NCBI RefSeq assembly: GCF_016711335.1
Contig: NZ_JADJTF010000005.1
Coordinates: 1 to 21,836, forward strand
Reading direction: 5' to 3'
Source of the DNA: Thiofilum sp.
Lineage (GTDB): Bacteria > Pseudomonadota > Gammaproteobacteria > Thiotrichales > Thiotrichaceae
DNA: 21,836 nt
Under the pieces are notes generated by a model. The model did no database searches. It had not been told where the DNA came from and saw only the letters and a list, made by a program, of their open reading frames with translations. Below, piece by piece: positions 7,593 to 14,342 of the stretch (its first letter is position 1; each line of letters begins with the position of its first letter). The translations under genes and the position numbers were made by a program.

Positions 7593-7612
7593 CCCTACTC
7601 ACTTGAGTAGGG
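7593..7612. terminator. Bidirectional terminator between rep and the hydrolase gene
   Basis: CCCTACTCA and TGAGTAGGG pair perfectly around a CT loop. The stem is followed by TTT on the plus strand, and by CTTTTC on the minus strand. It sits in the 56-bp gap between two convergent genes, so it can end both transcripts. Confidence 0.75.
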
Positions 7613-7631
7613 TTTAAAAGCATTTAACAGA

Positions 7632-9074
7632 TCAAAATCCTTGTACTTCACGATAAGCAACCCAAGACGGCGAACTATGAACAGTGATTGCTATTTCACT
7701 AATAGGATAATTAGTAGTACTTAAATCAACTTCTATATCTTGATTATTCCTCCAAACAGCAGAGGCAGTTTCACGACTTACCCAGCCGTTCATAGTGTCA
7801 TAGGTCTGAACTTCATAACTCACTGATCCCTCTGGAGTCATTTCGGGACGAATAAGCAATTTTTTAAGTGTGACAGGTGCAGGCAGAGTAATATTTACTA
7901 TACCAGAGTAGGTACATAAATTATGTCCTGTTTCGAGGTTACCATCTGTAATGACTTTAGCTTCTTGAGATAAAGTACCACAAGTTCCAGTTGATGTTAC
8001 GGTACTACCTTTTAAAAGATTATTCGGATATATACCTCTGTTAACTGCATTTGCAGCCATGTAAACAAAGTCTTCAAATAAATCAACAAATCTTCTTTGT
8101 TTTAAATCTGATAAGGTTACACCTTGTTGATCAATAATAGTATCAACAACAAAATTAGAAAGATAAGTAGCGGTTATACTATGTTGTAAATTAGAATCTG
8201 GAATGTTGAAAGGATTATATGACCCAGTATCTACAGCTCCCAATGTAGGAGAAAGTAGCGAAAAATTACAAAAATCATTAGAGCATCTTGGTGTAGTTCT
8301 ACTCCAAGATTTTTGGGATGGTAAAGTAGTTAGATCTTTATTCATATATGATGGATATAAAGCTCTATCACCAGCTTGGGTAAGGTTCAAGTTATTAGCT
8401 GAAAACTCAGAGGTATTTGCAATATTAACAATCAGAATTTTTTTTCTTATGTCATTTCCATATTTAGAAACAAGCTTTGCATAGGCTAAATTAGCCAACA
8501 AATTTCCTTGTGAGTGTGCTATTACTACAGCAGAACCCGACTGATCATAATTATCAATCTTTGCATAGAGTTCTTTAGCAGCATTTTTGGTGCGCTGCAT
8601 ATCTGTATCAGTTATTATAGGAGCAACTGTTTCCAATGAATTGTTTCCTGGTGTCATATCATCAAGATAGGATACAATTCTATTTGCTGCTTCTTTGTCC
8701 ACTGATGAATCAGTATTATATGGGGCTAAGATTTTACGAAAATCATCAGAAAAATGTTCTTCTGCTGTTTTTAAAAGAAATAACTCACCCAAGTCTTCGG
8801 TAAGATCACTCCCCTCAACATAACCTAACGAATTTAAATTGGCGTAAAAACCAACAGGATTCCATATTCCCGATATTTTGAAATTTATTTTCTTATCTAG
8901 ATCAGAGTGATTTTCAGACTTGACAAGTATAGACTTAATTGTATCAACTGTTTCTTGATGTTGAGCATATGTATTTTGTATACCGTTAATATATATAATA
9001 TTATTCGTTTTAGAAAAACATACAGTTGGAAAAAATAATGTAATAATTACTATATACTTTCTAAATAGAATCAT
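7632..9074 (-). CDS. Exported alpha/beta-hydrolase (lipase-like) with C-terminal discoidin-like region
   Basis: 480 residues. I choose the ATG at 9074 because GAGGAG lies eight bases upstream of it. The GTG at 9083 would leave that site touching the start. Residues 1-21 look like a Sec signal peptide (charged MILFRKY, hydrophobic core, likely cut after VCFS). YINGIQNTYAQH opens the hydrolase fold. The nucleophile elbow is AHSQGN with Ser188. Asp236 (QAGDRAL) and His298 (NLQHSIT) are candidate triad partners by position. The last ~110 residues, with KVITDGNLETGH, LKKLLIRPE and SYEVQTYD, resemble a discoidin-type beta sandwich, which often binds glycans or surfaces. The start overlaps the lipoprotein stop (TAATG), so the two are translationally coupled. 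The substrate is unknown; ester or lipid hydrolysis in the periplasm or outside the cell is an inference. Confidence 0.75.
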   Translation of the reverse strand: MILFRKYIVIITLFFPTVCFSKTNNIIYINGIQNTYAQHQETVDTIKSILVKSENHSDLDKKINFKISGIWNPVGFYANLNSLGYVEGSDLTEDLGELFLLKTAEEHFSDDFRKILAPYNTDSSVDKEAANRIVSYLDDMTPGNNSLETVAPIITDTDMQRTKNAAKELYAKIDNYDQSGSAVVIAHSQGNLLANLAYAKLVSKYGNDIRKKILIVNIANTSEFSANNLNLTQAGDRALYPSYMNKDLTTLPSQKSWSRTTPRCSNDFCNFSLLSPTLGAVDTGSYNPFNIPDSNLQHSITATYLSNFVVDTIIDQQGVTLSDLKQRRFVDLFEDFVYMAANAVNRGIYPNNLLKGSTVTSTGTCGTLSQEAKVITDGNLETGHNLCTYSGIVNITLPAPVTLKKLLIRPEMTPEGSVSYEVQTYDTMNGWVSRETASAVWRNNQDIEVDLSTTNYPISEIAITVHSSPSWVAYREVQGF

Positions 9075-9691
9075 TATTGACACTCCTCATCACTAGGTAA
9101 AACTTCTATACCACTCAATGTATCAGCATACGCTACACCACGAGATGGTGTATTAAGATTTTTTCTAGTTATAACGTCAAGTTCAGCAGCTTTTATAGTT
9201 TTTGCTTTTAAGGCACACGAAATTAACTTTTTATAATTACCCACAGTTTCTTCAGAAGGATTCGTTATCATTTTTTGTTCACTTGAAATGATATTGAAAA
9301 CAGTTGTATATTTTGCTTCATTTCCACCAAATTCTTGAGCAATTTTTCTCTCTACATCATCCCTTACACCATTAGTATTTATATCAACCCCTTGAATACT
9401 GGCATTATTAACTGTTGCATCTGGTTCAGGTGGTACAACAATTCCGTTAATAGTTTCTGGAGTGGGAGTCGGCGTAGGAGTTGGAACAGGAGTCGGCGTA
9501 GGAGTTGGAACAGGAGTCGGCGTAGGAGTTGGAACAGGAGTCGGCGTAGGAGTTGGAACAGGAGTCGGCGTAGGAGTTGGAACAGGAGTCGGCGTAGGTG
9601 TAGTTATATTAGTACTACCACCACCTCCACCACAGGCACTTAAAAGCAACGCAGCACTTAGGCTAACAGCAAGCAAGGATTTTGTACGCAT
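9074..9691 (-). CDS. Lipoprotein with Pro-Thr repeat stalk
   Basis: 205 residues. The signal peptide ends in a clear lipobox (LLSAC, lipidated Cys20), followed by five glycines and a PTPTPVPT-type stalk to about residue 80. The stalk is encoded by 24-bp tandem repeats. The C-terminal domain (about 81-205) has a DINTNGVRDDVE segment resembling a calcium-binding loop found in many secreted proteobacterial proteins. It has two cysteines (in ISCALKAK and at the EECQ end) that could form a disulfide. It is probably anchored in the outer membrane with the domain held away from it by the stalk. The gene is coupled to the hydrolase by a TAATG overlap, so the two products likely work together, for example as anchor or partner and enzyme. 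I do not recognise a named family for the C-terminal domain. Confidence 0.8.
   Translation of the reverse strand: MRTKSLLAVSLSAALLLSACGGGGGSTNITTPTPTPVPTPTPTPVPTPTPTPVPTPTPTPVPTPTPTPVPTPTPTPTPETINGIVVPPEPDATVNNASIQGVDINTNGVRDDVERKIAQEFGGNEAKYTTVFNIISSEQKMITNPSEETVGNYKKLISCALKAKTIKAAELDVITRKNLNTPSRGVAYADTLSGIEVLPSDEECQ
9465..9598. repeat. 24-bp in-frame tandem repeats in the lipoprotein gene
   Basis: Five perfect 24-bp units start at 9465, 9489, 9513, 9537 and 9561. A sixth begins at 9585 and diverges after about 14 bases. Each unit codes for eight residues of the Pro-Thr stalk. Because 24 is a multiple of three, gain or loss of units changes stalk length without breaking the frame. Confidence 0.93.
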
Positions 9692-9724
9692 AGGGTTTGA
9701 CTAGAAAATTAATAATGTATTTCC

Positions 9725-9752
9725 ATCATCCCTAAACTGTATATAAAGTCAA
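9725..9752 (-). promoter_or_regulatory. Putative promoter of the lipoprotein/hydrolase pair
   Basis: On the minus strand TTGACT (9747-9752) is followed after 16 bases by GATGAT (9725-9730), about 35 bases before the lipoprotein ATG. The -35 is good and the -10 matches four of six positions. The -35 overlaps the end of the helix-turn-helix gene only slightly, so the cargo pair could be transcribed on its own. Confidence 0.4.
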
Positions 9753-9756
9753 CACT

Positions 9757-10164
9757 TTAGGGAAAATTCCTCCAAAACTTCCACCAGACACGACTCTGAG
9801 ATGGTTGTGTTTTTGGTGCTTCCAGCATCTTCACACTTTCCGTCAATTTCTCAATCTGCCCTCGTTGCCATGCTTCTCGCTCTAAGTAGGTGCGTTCTCG
9901 TTCCTTTGCTTCTCTCAATGACTCTTCAAGCAGGCGTATTTTGTCCGCTTGAGCTTGGAAAAGTGGGGTGTTTGCGAGTGTCTCCGTGTTGTCTCTTGGC
10001 GTACTCGTGGACAGTCTTGGACTGTCTCCGAAAACTCGTAAGAGTTCCGCAAGGTCTACTTTTCCGTTGGGGAGTCGAGACAACTCACCACTCGAAAATT
10101 TCTTATAAAGCGTGCTCCGACCCATCTTAAAACGCTCAAGCGTTTCTTTAATACTGAGTTCCAT
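9757..10164 (-). CDS. Helix-turn-helix DNA-binding protein with coiled coil
   Basis: 135 residues from the ATG at 10164. The open frame runs up to 10275, but the added residues are hydrophobic and overlap a DNA repeat, and MELSIKETLERFKMG is a natural start. Residues 1-45 are a helix-turn-helix (ETLERFKMGRSTLYKKFSSGEL, then a wing-like LPNGKVDLAELLRVFG). Residues about 68-115 are a charged coiled coil (KIRLLEESLREAKERERTYLERE). The end is Trp-rich (VWWKFWRNFP). Similar helix-turn-helix/coiled-coil proteins are common on small proteobacterial iteron plasmids and are often labelled replication-associated. This one could act as a regulator, partition-like or segregation factor. No Shine-Dalgarno is obvious. 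The function is an inference. Confidence 0.7.
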   Translation of the reverse strand: MELSIKETLERFKMGRSTLYKKFSSGELSRLPNGKVDLAELLRVFGDSPRLSTSTPRDNTETLANTPLFQAQADKIRLLEESLREAKERERTYLEREAWQRGQIEKLTESVKMLEAPKTQPSQSRVWWKFWRNFP

Positions 10165-10228
10165 AGATACCAATAGATAGGGATTTTTTAAGTGTCTCTC
10201 GCTTTGTCTCTTAGCGTACTCGTAGACA
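9977..10228. repeat. Pair of ~37-bp imperfect direct repeats, inside and upstream of the helix-turn-helix gene
   Basis: Repeat 1 (9977-10013) lies inside the coding region. Repeat 2 (10191-10228) lies upstream of the chosen start. They share AGTGTCTC, TTGTCTCTT and GCGTACTCGT with a few substitutions and one base of length difference. The two copies would be read in different frames, so the similarity is at the DNA level. They may be operator or binding sites for the protein itself. Confidence 0.65.
10010..10026. other. Perfect 7-bp inverted repeat inside the helix-turn-helix gene
   Basis: GACAGTC and GACTGTC flank TTG. The repeat abuts the end of the first ~37-bp direct repeat, so the two together may form one compound protein-binding site. 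Confidence 0.45.
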
Positions 10229-10266
10229 AAAAGGAGACATACCATAGACACTATAGAGAAAAATGA

Positions 10267-10312
10267 AAATCCCACAAGACAGGATTTTTTAAAATCGTGT
10301 CTTGTGGGATTT
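10267..10312. terminator. Long near-perfect hairpin downstream of vapC
   Basis: Two 22-base arms (10267-10288 and 10291-10312) pair with a single mismatch around a TT loop. The core is AATCCCACAAGACA against TGTCTTGTGGGATT. On the minus strand the stem is followed by TTTCATTTTTCTC. It lies 92 bp beyond the vapC stop and upstream of the helix-turn-helix gene, so a terminator for the VapBC transcript is the simplest reading. The arms are longer than most terminators, so a structural or replication role is also possible. The stretch 10313-10403 is otherwise empty. Confidence 0.6.
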
Positions 10313-10403
10313 CTAGGGGGTGGAGGGGGAAAATTCCCCCTCTAGGGAGAATAAAGGAAACCTACAAACGGGAGATTTGAGCGTACTGAGGTATAACCAC
10401 AAG

Positions 10404-10859
10404 CTAGAGCAATAAATCGGTGAGTTGTACGACTTCTAACGCTTTGACACTGCGGATTCTCTGGTCATTGGTAATGAAAAAATCACACTGGTTTTCTAGT
10501 GCGGTCGCTATATGCAACGCATCGGGGGTTCTCAATCCTTGTGAGCCTCCAAGCTGGGCGGCATTTACAAAGGTCGCTTGCGTCAATCCTAAGAGGGTGA
10601 TTTTCTCCGACTGAATCAAAAGGCTCTGGTAATCCTCTATGAGTTCATCAAACCCATCTCGGTAGGGCTTAATCAAGAGTTCTGTTAGGGTAAAATGACT
10701 CGTACAAACCACCAACATTTCTTGGTCAATGAGATCAAAGAGGGGTTTCACCACTTCCGAAAAGTCGGGGTGTCCTTCTACAAAGTAAATAAACGGGTTC
10801 GTGTCAATGTAGACTCGCTTGCCTCGTAGTCGTGCCAGCTTCATGGTTATCTGTCCCAT
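10404..10859 (-). CDS. VapC-like PIN-domain toxin
   Basis: 151 residues from the first ATG, or 146 from the ATG at 10844 (MKLARLRGK), two bases past the antitoxin stop. All four acidic PIN positions are present: Asp19 (YIDTNPFIYF), Glu60 (TLTELL), Asp113 (TPDALHIATA) and Asp132 (FITNDQRI). They bind Mg2+ or Mn2+ for RNA cleavage. VapC enzymes usually cut initiator tRNA or other RNA and stop translation. The gene overlaps the AbrB-type antitoxin gene by 13 bp, or follows it closely if the second start is used, so the two are co-translated. It is intact here, truncated and frameshifted at the right edge of the window. Confidence 0.9.
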   Translation of the reverse strand: MGQITMKLARLRGKRVYIDTNPFIYFVEGHPDFSEVVKPLFDLIDQEMLVVCTSHFTLTELLIKPYRDGFDELIEDYQSLLIQSEKITLLGLTQATFVNAAQLGGSQGLRTPDALHIATALENQCDFFITNDQRIRSVKALEVVQLTDLLL

Positions 10860-11122
10860 TCGTCCCGAAGATCAGAAATAAACTGATCAGCTTCTTGAGC
10901 ACTCGCAAAACAATGCTGTTTCCGTTTCTTGGTATAGCCTGAATACTGAAAAATACTCGGTTTATCCCGTTTGATGGTTACGGGACGCATGAGTACGCCT
11001 TCCGGTGTGAGTAGGTACTCAATATAACTATCTGGCTTCAGATGCAGGTTTAAAACCACTTCTTTCGGGAGCGTAATTTGGTGTTTGTCCCGTACTCGTA
11101 TCATGGGCATAGTCGGACTCAT
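10847..11122 (-). CDS. VapB-like antitoxin, AbrB/MazE swapped-hairpin family
   Basis: 91 residues. Residues about 7-48 follow the AbrB/MazE pattern: IRVRDKHQITLPKEVVLNLHLKPDSYIEY, then a strand turn and GVLMRPV. The rest (about 49-91) is the charged toxin-binding tail, ending in FISDLRDEWDR. It sits directly before the PIN toxin and overlaps it. By family it binds the operon promoter as a dimer and blocks the VapC active site. No clear Shine-Dalgarno precedes the ATG at 11122; a later ATG (11110) gives MPMIRVRDK. The gap to the coupling protein stop is 53 bp. The gene could be transcribed with the mobilization operon or from its own promoter. Confidence 0.85.
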   Translation of the reverse strand: MSPTMPMIRVRDKHQITLPKEVVLNLHLKPDSYIEYLLTPEGVLMRPVTIKRDKPSIFQYSGYTKKRKQHCFASAQEADQFISDLRDEWDR

Positions 11123-11175
11123 AGAGAATAATTAGGAATTTCCTACAGTATAAGAACAAAGTAGGAAATAACAAC

Positions 11176-12651
11176 TTAATTGAGTGGCACATATTCCACC
11201 TTCTGTCCTTGTCTCGTTTCAACGGGTACGGGAGGCTTTTGGGTGGCTCGCTTCATCCACCCGACTTGAAAGAATCCCTTAGAGGGAATTAAAACGGGGT
11301 TTTGGTTGCCTGACACAATGAGTATTTCGTGGTGTTTCATCGTGCGGATTTCGTTGGCATTTAATAGGTTTTGTTCTCGGTATTGCTCGGTAGGGTCAAG
11401 AATATCTTTGCGTTGAGTAATGCGAGTTTTTCCAATGATCTTTTCAAAGAAAGCGGTGGTTTGGGGGTCGCTCCCTGCGTAGGTAAGGAGGGTATGAAAC
11501 CCGCCTTGGAGGGCTTGCGCGTAGTCGTGCCCATAGCGGGTGTTCAGTTGGGCAATGCTTTGAAGCACTATTGAAAGGCTGACTTTATAGCCTCGTATGG
11601 TGTTAGCGGTACTCACGAAATTAGGAATGGTGGAATGCCCGAACTCATCATACAGCACATACAACGGCAAGGTGTGGCGGTGGGGCATGGTTCGCATACT
11701 AGCATTGAACACTGAACGAAAAAATAAACTCGTCAAAAAACCGTAGTACTCGGCGTGCTGGGGTGGCGTTATAAAGAAAATAGCGGTTTTCGTGTGGCGG
11801 ATGTCTTCCAGTTGAAAACTGGAGCGGGCGGTAATACGGGCAATATTACTTTTTCCTGCGGGCTTTAAGGCAGTCAACGCATTGAGGATAAAACTTTGTA
11901 CGCCTTCCTTATTGCCCGTAAGCACCCCTTGCCACTCATTCCAGAGTCGAGCGTCTTGGGGGTGGTGGGGGTCGACGGAATAGTGAGCCATAAAACGATC
12001 TAAACGGCTTCCATCCTCGCCGAAGTTCTGCAACAGGTAATAAAGATTGGCTAAATTGTTCCAGTTCGGATTTTCGTGGCTGGCATTCTTCAAGCACCCT
12101 AAAAACACCGAAACAAAGCGCTGAGCGCCACTCATCCAAAAATCATCACTTCCCTTACTGTTGGCTCCCCGCCCGGCTTTCATCAGTATTTCGGCGATTT
12201 GATCCAGTTCGATCTCGTCCCGTGCTTCCTCCAGTGGGTTAAAGGTGTGCGAGTGGTCGGGATCGTCGGGATTAATCACGAGGAGGCGAAAGCCTCGGCT
12301 TGCCAGTTGGTGGCTCGTGGCTTCGTATACTTCCCCTTTGGGGTCGTTGATGATTAGGGAGCATAAATGCTTTGAGCGCTCCAGTACATTGGGGATAATG
12401 TAGCGGCTGGTTTTTCCTGCCCCTACCCGTGCAATGACACACACATTTTGAAAGCTCTCTTTTTCGCCGAGTTTCAAGGCTTCACCATCCAGCAGTAACC
12501 CTTTATGGCTCGCATTCATGCGGTCTTTGTATTCGCTCGGTGTGGCAAAGTTTGCCCCTTCGGTGCGGTTTAAGGTGCGTTGTTTAAACAGGAATACCCC
12601 CAGTGCAAACATACCCTTAAAAGGTAATAAAAAGATTTTCCAGTAATTCAT
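11176..12651 (-). CDS. VirD4/TraG-family type IV coupling protein
   Basis: 491 residues. One N-terminal membrane segment (about 6-22) is followed by the cytoplasmic ATPase. Walker A is ARVGAGKT (Lys80, Thr81). INDPKGE (101-107) is a hallmark of this family. Walker B is VLYDEFG (Asp335, Glu336). SIVLQSIAQL matches the arginine/glutamine sensor region. VirD4-like proteins are hexameric pumps that bring a relaxase-DNA complex to a type IV secretion channel. The protein is shorter than TraG/VirD4 of conjugative plasmids (about 630-730) and has one clear membrane segment. It follows the relaxase gene on the same strand. No secretion channel genes are in the unit, so it must borrow a channel from another plasmid or the chromosome. 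Confidence 0.93.
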   Translation of the reverse strand: MNYWKIFLLPFKGMFALGVFLFKQRTLNRTEGANFATPSEYKDRMNASHKGLLLDGEALKLGEKESFQNVCVIARVGAGKTSRYIIPNVLERSKHLCSLIINDPKGEVYEATSHQLASRGFRLLVINPDDPDHSHTFNPLEEARDEIELDQIAEILMKAGRGANSKGSDDFWMSGAQRFVSVFLGCLKNASHENPNWNNLANLYYLLQNFGEDGSRLDRFMAHYSVDPHHPQDARLWNEWQGVLTGNKEGVQSFILNALTALKPAGKSNIARITARSSFQLEDIRHTKTAIFFITPPQHAEYYGFLTSLFFRSVFNASMRTMPHRHTLPLYVLYDEFGHSTIPNFVSTANTIRGYKVSLSIVLQSIAQLNTRYGHDYAQALQGGFHTLLTYAGSDPQTTAFFEKIIGKTRITQRKDILDPTEQYREQNLLNANEIRTMKHHEILIVSGNQNPVLIPSKGFFQVGWMKRATQKPPVPVETRQGQKVEYVPLN

Positions 12652-12684
12652 AAACAGTCATAAAAAATAAAAGGATTCAAATGT

Positions 12685-12731
12685 AAGGCGTTAGGGGTCT
12701 AACGCCTTGTTGTCCCCCGTTGAAACGGGGG
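12685..12731. terminator. Two hairpins between the relaxase and coupling protein genes
   Basis: AAGGCGTTAG and CTAACGCCTT pair perfectly around GGGT (12685-12708). CCCCCGTT and AACGGGGG pair around GA (12714-12731). They lie in the 185-bp gap between relaxase and coupling protein genes. Neither is followed by a strong T run, so they may weaken rather than end transcription, or protect mRNA ends. In copy A both stems carry base changes. Confidence 0.5.
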
Positions 12732-12836
12732 TTTGTGTGTGGTGTGAGGGTAATAGTAGTGTGAGAGTGTACGAGAAAACCCTTGTAAGACAAGCTCTAA
12801 ACGGCGTTGAGTGGTGGCTACTAATGCCCGTATAGA

Positions 12837-13944
12837 TCACGGCTTGGGTTTGTACCCTTGCCCGTGGTGGTGGGTTTGGCGGTCTTTGGCTTGTTGTTCT
12901 CGGCGTTCCTGCATTTGTTTTAAGCGCCGTTGTTGTTCTGCCTCCCAAGAATTAAAGTCGGTGGCATCGTTGAGAAGATCTTTCATACTGTCGAGCGTTT
13001 CCGCCACCATGCCACCTATAACCGTTTCCCTTAAAATTCGGTCGTTGGGGGTGTGCTGGTCGGTGTCGGTAGCCTTGGCGGTTGCCGTGTCTGACTGTAC
13101 CGATACGCTACTATGTGCTTTTTTTCGGGGTGTGGTGTTGGCTCATGCTGGCTCTCATGGTGGCGTCAAAAGTTGCCCACGGTTCCGCCAGTCCTAAAGT
13201 GGCAAAGCGGTATTTCTTGCCGTCTCGGTCTTGAATCCCTGCGTGCTTACCTCGTTGGTAAAAGGTAAAGCCTGCCTCATTCATGGACTCAGTAAAGGCT
13301 TGGGGAGTGGTGGAGGTGGAGAAAATAGCCTCAAGGGTAGCTTTGACTTCATCCCGTTTCGGGGTTTTTCCTGTTCGGCGTTTGAGTTCTGCCCCTTGGT
13401 TGGAAAGTCGGGCTTTGCTCTGCTTGGCTTCTTTCTGCTCTGCGGTAAGGTTGCCAAAGAAAACGGCTTTTTGGTTGAGTTCGGGGTAGTGGGTTAAAAC
13501 ATGGCGCTCTAGGTGGGTTTGTATCTCGCTAAACTGCTCTTTAGAAAGGCGTACCCGTCCGGTACTCTCGATCTGGTTGGAGCTAATCACTAAGTGAAAG
13601 TGTAAGTGTTCGGTGTGGTCGTCGTGAATCATTCCAAAGGCGAGTTGGTGGGGCGCTCTGGCTGAAAGATAACTTTTGACGATCTGAGCCAGTTTCTCTT
13701 TTTGCTCCTCAAGGCTCAAGTGGGTTTGGCGTTTGAGGCTAATAATTTCATGGTACAAGGAAACGCCATTTTTTCTGGCTCTCAAGTGCTGGGCGTTCTC
13801 TTCAAACTCTCGCTTTAAACCTTCGGCGTGGCGCTCGGTGGTATTATGGTAGCAAGTGTATGATTCACTGCTTGCACCTTTTTGGATGTAGTCGATCAAT
13901 TGGCTAAAGGTGGCTTTCTTTCGGCTCATGCTTTTAATGATCAT
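12837..13944 (-). CDS. MOBP-type relaxase (MobA), with an A7 frameshift in copy B
   Basis: Read from the ATG at 13944, the frame stops after 277 residues at 13111-13113. With one A fewer in the A7 run (13119-13125) it continues to 12837 for about 368 residues. Tyr19 (LIDYIQKG) is the likely catalytic tyrosine. The metal-binding histidine block is HDDHTEHLHFH (His107, 113, 115 and 117 in particular). YHEIISLK (64-71) is another conserved strand. The relaxase domain is complete by about residue 165. The region after it (about 170-260) may bind DNA or the coupling protein. The tail beyond residue 276 is acidic, then Gln/Arg-rich. A relaxase nicks oriT, stays bound to the 5' end and leads the strand into the recipient. 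The gene overlaps mobC by ATGA. Confidence 0.88.
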
Positions 13945-14342
13945 GCTGTCGGTGTCTGGTAATACGCTAAAACAATATCTTCGAGTTTCTTAATCTCTCT
14001 GAGTAATCCATTTTCATCCGCTAGCCGTTTGATGGTGTTGGAGTGGTGGGCTATTTGATTAATGTTGTTTGCCACATTCCGAAAGATAAAGCGCATTTCT
14101 TGCATTTCGTGGAGTTGTTCAGGGGTAAAAAGTGGGGCTTGCTGGTAGTAGGCAAGTGCCATATTTTTTATAAGGGTCGTTATTTTTACGCCTTCTTTGT
14201 TGGCTCTTTTTTCAAACGCCTCGTATTCTTTTACGCTCAAGGTAAGGTTTACTTGCTTGGCGTGTTTTTTATACTCGGCTTTGTAGGCTTTTAAATAGGC
14301 TTTTCGGTTTTCTTTAATACTTGTTTCGTTGTTTTCGCTCAT
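13941..14342 (-). CDS. MobC-like relaxosome accessory protein
   Basis: 133 residues from the ATG at 14342 (MSENNETSIKEN). A TTG at 14378 would add 12 residues but has no better ribosome site. VNLTLSVKEYEAFEKRANKEG (about 32-52) resembles a ribbon-helix-helix DNA-binding segment. FIFRNVANNINQIAHHSN (about 84-101) is the signature of the MobC family. MobC proteins bind at oriT and help the relaxase open and nick DNA. The stop overlaps the relaxase start (ATGA), so the two are coupled. The upstream region holds the oriT-like repeats. Confidence 0.85.
   Translation of the reverse strand: MSENNETSIKENRKAYLKAYKAEYKKHAKQVNLTLSVKEYEAFEKRANKEGVKITTLIKNMALAYYQQAPLFTPEQLHEMQEMRFIFRNVANNINQIAHHSNTIKRLADENGLLREIKKLEDIVLAYYQTPTA

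Larger units (their letters stand above)
1..11117. repeat. Copy A of a tandem ~11.13-kb plasmid unit
   Basis: Every gene and intergenic hairpin in this half recurs in the same order and orientation in the second half. The offset is 11117 at the left edge and 11128 from about 4021 to 6550, then falls to about 11121 near 9690. Copy A carries many one-base losses relative to copy B in its first ~4 kb, mostly in homopolymers. From about 4009 to 6557 I find no difference from copy B. Genes from 4052 to 11122 are intact here and should be taken from this copy. Confidence 0.97.

Noticed and set aside
9465..9598. 24-bp repeats as a CRISPR array
   Set aside because: The units are contiguous with no spacers and encode a Pro-Thr stalk in frame.
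9335..9704. Open frames on the plus strand opposite the lipoprotein gene, rich in Gly-Val or Arg-Ser repeats
   Set aside because: They are antisense readings of the 24-bp repeats; the minus-strand frame has a signal peptide and lipobox.
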